DNA of 8,780 nucleotides, from assembly GCA_023253495.1 (NCBI GenBank), contig JALRGF010000048.1, forward strand, positions 1 through 8,780, given 5' to 3'. Below the pieces are notes generated by a model. The model had not been told where the DNA came from. It saw nothing but the letters and a program-made list of their open reading frames with translations, and did no database searches. The stretch's first letter is position 1. Every line of letters starts with the position of its first letter. Made by a program: the position numbers and the translations under genes. Below are positions 6,595 to 8,780 of this stretch, piece by piece. The DNA comes from Verrucomicrobiales bacterium (lineage in GTDB: Bacteria > Verrucomicrobiota > Verrucomicrobiia > Verrucomicrobiales > V1-33).

Positions 6595-8417
6595 TGCTGA
6601 TGAATGACACGTTGTTTCACTGGATCGTCGAAGGGCTGGGCAAGGGGGTGGCCTGGCTGGGGATGTGTCTGGTCCTGGCACGCTGGGGGGCGCGTGGCGG
6701 GAGGCGCTTCTGGCGTGCCGGCTGGCTGGTCCTGGGGGCGATGACGTTGCTGAGCCTGGCGCCGGCGCTGTGGCATTGGACCTGGGCGGAGCCGACCCGT
6801 CGGGTGATGGCCTCGGTGGAGGCCGGCTTGGCTCCGGCGGTGGGGGTCGAGGCGGAGCCCACCGCACCCGAGTCGATGCCGGCTGATCCTACCACGGAAG
6901 GCGGGTCGCCGGCCCACCCGGCGAGCCCCCGACTCCCGGTTTGGACCGGGCGGCAGTGGGTGGTGGCCGTGTGGCTGGCCGGGGTGGTGGCCGCGGGCGC
7001 ATGGCTGGCGTGGGGATTCGGGGTGGCGGCGCGCTGGCGGCGGGCGGCGGTGGCGGTCGATGATCCGGCGTGGCTGGAGACACTCGGGGAAGAAGCCGTC
7101 GCCTTGGGGGTGGCCCGGCTTCCGGTGCTGGCGGTACACCCCGGGGCGCCAGGGCCGTGCCTGGTGGGGGTCGGGCGTCGGCCGACCCTCGTGCTGCCCG
7201 CGGAGTCCCGGGAATGGGATGAGGAGACGCGCCGGGCGGTGGTGCGCCATGAACTCGCCCATGTGATCGGACGGGACGGACCGTTCGCCGTATTCCGCAG
7301 CCTCGTGCTGGCGCTGCACTGGCCGAACCCGCTGGCCTGGGTGGCCGCGGCGAAAGATCGTCGCGAACAGGAACTGGCCGCCGACCGGCACGTGCTCGCG
7401 AGCGGGATCGACGCCGGAGCCTACGCCTCGCTCCTGCTGCGCCTGGCCCGGAAAGAGCCGGCCGGCCCCCTGCCCGCCGCATGCCATTCGATGGCCAGCC
7501 TCTCGAATCTGGAAGGCCGGTTCCGGGCCATTCTGGGGGCGAGTCCCACCCCGACCGCGCCGCGGCGGTGGGCACGCGCTGTTTCCTGGCTCGCCGCGCT
7601 GGGCGTGGCCGTGGGGGCGGGATGCTCGAGTTACCGGTCCGCGACGAACGACCGCAGCGCCCTGCATGGACCCCGAACTCCCAGGACCCCGGTGATGGAG
7701 GCGGACTTGCAGGCACATCTGAAGGCCGTTCCTTCCGGTGTGGAGATGATTACTCTCAAATTCCGCCTGGTTGATGCGCATGGCCAACCAGTGCGCACTA
7801 CTTTCGTCAACAGCATCAACGCAGGCATGACCGACGATGCTGGCACTTGGACCCCTGCGATTACCGTGCGGCAACGTACACACCGCTGGGCCGTCCCGGG
7901 CGGGATCGAGAGGATCAAGGAATTCATCTATCCCAAGGCATTCGAGTTCCCGGAGCTTAAGGCGGTACTAGTGGACCAAGGACGGACGAAATTGCCGCAG
8001 CAGCCGATGGGTTTTGAAAACGCGGCAGGCCATCCCGACATGGATCGGTTTCCAGTCACGCCGACGATGCCCACAGCGTTTGCCAAAAAAACGACCGGCT
8101 ATGCCATCGACAACATCACGGTGGAGCCCAAGGCGGCGTTTCTGGTGGTGCAGGGCCGGTTCGTGGAAACCCTCTTCGACGGCTTTGTCGACGGCGCCGG
8201 CGAAGCCTTCAGTCCGATTATGGCTCCGGCCACCGCGGCGTTGGGCCGACCCACGACCGTCATGCTGACGGAGAACAAGGTGATACAACCCACGTTCACC
8301 ACGCGGGAGACGCCGTTTGTGGTTTCGGCGCTGCCGGGCAAGGCGTATCGCGTGCGGCTGAACACAAAACAACCCGGTTGGTTTCTCGAGGTCCAAGCAG
8401 AGCCCCATCAGCCATGA
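6594..8417 (+). CDS. M56 (BlaR1-like) membrane zinc metallopeptidase with unusual C-terminal domain
   Basis: A 607-residue integral-membrane gluzincin-type protease, the expected partner that inactivates the upstream BlaI-type repressor. Hydrophobic helices lie near residues 8-25, 41-60 and 122-144, and one at 329-343 precedes the C-terminal part. The zinc site is H219-E-L-A-H223, with the third ligand E260 in EQELAADRHVL. After the last helix comes a GAGC at 341-344, slightly lipobox-like, and then about 260 residues presumed to be periplasmic. This part lacks the penicillin-binding SxxK/SxN/KTG domain of BlaR1. Its end (ITVEP, GRFVETLFDGFVD, LTENKVIQPTFTTRETPFVV, about 505-590) looks like the beta domain of verrucomicrobial secretin-like proteins (inference). 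Start: the ATG at 6594 overlaps the repressor stop, but the ATG at 6600 has AAGGA nine bases upstream and is equally likely. The DNA for the C-terminal part, especially about 7740-8000, appears less GC-rich. Confidence 0.9.
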   Translation: MLMNDTLFHWIVEGLGKGVAWLGMCLVLARWGARGGRRFWRAGWLVLGAMTLLSLAPALWHWTWAEPTRRVMASVEAGLAPAVGVEAEPTAPESMPADPTTEGGSPAHPASPRLPVWTGRQWVVAVWLAGVVAAGAWLAWGFGVAARWRRAAVAVDDPAWLETLGEEAVALGVARLPVLAVHPGAPGPCLVGVGRRPTLVLPAESREWDEETRRAVVRHELAHVIGRDGPFAVFRSLVLALHWPNPLAWVAAAKDRREQELAADRHVLASGIDAGAYASLLLRLARKEPAGPLPAACHSMASLSNLEGRFRAILGASPTPTAPRRWARAVSWLAALGVAVGAGCSSYRSATNDRSALHGPRTPRTPVMEADLQAHLKAVPSGVEMITLKFRLVDAHGQPVRTTFVNSINAGMTDDAGTWTPAITVRQRTHRWAVPGGIERIKEFIYPKAFEFPELKAVLVDQGRTKLPQQPMGFENAAGHPDMDRFPVTPTMPTAFAKKTTGYAIDNITVEPKAAFLVVQGRFVETLFDGFVDGAGEAFSPIMAPATAALGRPTTVMLTENKVIQPTFTTRETPFVVSALPGKAYRVRLNTKQPGWFLEVQAEPHQP

Positions 8418-8448
8418 ATCATGCCTGATCCCAGGAGGGACAGGGTCG

Positions 8449-8470
8449 GCCACGCCCCGCGGGGCGTGGC
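8449..8470. terminator. Perfect 22-base GC-rich palindrome after the M56 gene, possible terminator
   Basis: GCCACGCCCCG is followed directly by its own reverse complement, 31 bases after the stop codon of the peptidase gene. It could form a very stable hairpin and end the repressor-protease transcript. There is no T run after it (GCC triplets follow), so it is not a canonical intrinsic terminator and may instead be a transcript-stabilising or interspersed palindromic element. Confidence 0.45.
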
Positions 8471-8523
8471 GCCGCCGCCGCCCGGGAATTCCGAAAATCA
8501 GAGAAGGCCGGGGGGCGCACCGA

Positions 8524-8727
8524 TGGACAGGTAAACGGTGGCTCCTATGAACAAAAGAACCGCACGGGCGGACAGGTACCCTGAGCAGGAGGGGCACCGC
8601 TGGACAGGTAAACTGCGGCCCCTGCGGACAGGGATCCGCACAGGCGGACAGGTACCCTGAGCAGGGGGTGGGGCGATTGGCGGACAGGTATCATCGGCAC
8701 CACGTGCAGGGGGTGGACGAACAGGTG
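8524..8727. repeat. Array of directly repeated GGACAGGTA motifs
   Basis: Exact GGACAGGTA occurs at 8525, 8570, 8602, 8646 and 8682, all in the same direction. GGACAGGGA is at 8626, a two-mismatch copy is at 8719, and a decayed copy (GAACAAAAG) lies near 8549. The spacing is roughly 20-37 bases. The first part is a tandem duplication: 8524-8600 and 8601-about 8676 share 13 bases from TGGACAGGT onward, and later a 23-base block (8568-8590 and 8644-8666) is identical. The spacers differ in sequence and length, so it is not a CRISPR. Directly repeated binding sites of this kind occur at the ends of IS21- or Tn7/Mu-like elements, but no transposase gene or matching inverted end is in view. Confidence 0.8.
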
Positions 8728-8780
8728 ACGGGGGTGCCGTCCCGCGGCGGAGTTGGGACTAACCGGGTGTCTGGTATTGT

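Larger units (their letters stand above)
8418..8780. other. Gene-free right edge
   Basis: No reading frame with family-like sequence or plausible start is seen on either strand in these 363 bases. The long minus-strand frame crossing the left part is an arginine- and proline-rich shadow of the peptidase gene. The region contains the palindrome at 8449-8470, then about 50 bases without features I can name, then the GGACAGGTA repeat array to about 8727, and a short non-repetitive end. Confidence 0.7.

Noticed and set aside
6411..7883. 490-residue minus-strand open frame opposite the M56 gene
   Set aside because: The Pro/Arg/His-rich translation has no domain. The plus strand encodes an intact HELAH metallopeptidase over the same bases.
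8524..8727. CRISPR array
   Set aside because: The repeated core is only about nine bases, the spacing is irregular (20-37), and part of the array is a simple tandem duplication including its spacers. No cas gene is present.

Overview
The window is GC-rich and most likely comes from a bacterium of the PVC superphylum (Verrucomicrobiota or Planctomycetota). The best evidence is a 930-residue secreted protein with the architecture typical of that group: an N-terminal Pirellula/Verrucomicrobium-type dehydrogenase-like propeller, a HEAT-repeat middle and a C-terminal CxxCH heme domain. A BlaI/M56 pair and a TTCATCC-type heptamer repeat between genes fit the same origin. All assignments come from reading motifs; no database search was run.

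Left half, minus strand (5354 down to 1): three genes in one direction, probably one transcription unit. First comes the heme-binding propeller/HEAT protein (5354-2562), then a 12-helix MFS transporter (2459-1053), then a zinc-type medium-chain alcohol/polyol dehydrogenase that runs off the window (986-<1). Together they suggest uptake and oxidation of a sugar, polyol or similar small hydroxylated compound, but the substrate cannot be read from the sequence. The dehydrogenase has lost all four cysteines of the usual structural zinc lobe while keeping its catalytic zinc ligands.

Middle, plus strand (5443-6071): a compact VapBC-type toxin-antitoxin pair whose reading frames overlap by 10 bases. 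It diverges from the heme-protein operon across an 88-base gap that contains a small perfect hairpin.

Right half, plus strand (6196-8417): a BlaI/MecI-family repressor followed, with a TGATG stop/start overlap, by an M56 (BlaR1-like) membrane metallopeptidase. This is the layout of a signal-responsive protease/repressor switch. The C-terminal half of the peptidase is not a beta-lactam sensor and may resemble the beta domain of secretin-like proteins.

Right edge (8418-8780): no gene. It holds a strong GC-rich palindrome after the peptidase gene, then an array of directly repeated GGACAGGTA motifs built partly from a diverged 76-77 base duplication. It looks like a cluster of protein-binding sites, possibly the end of a mobile element that continues beyond the window.
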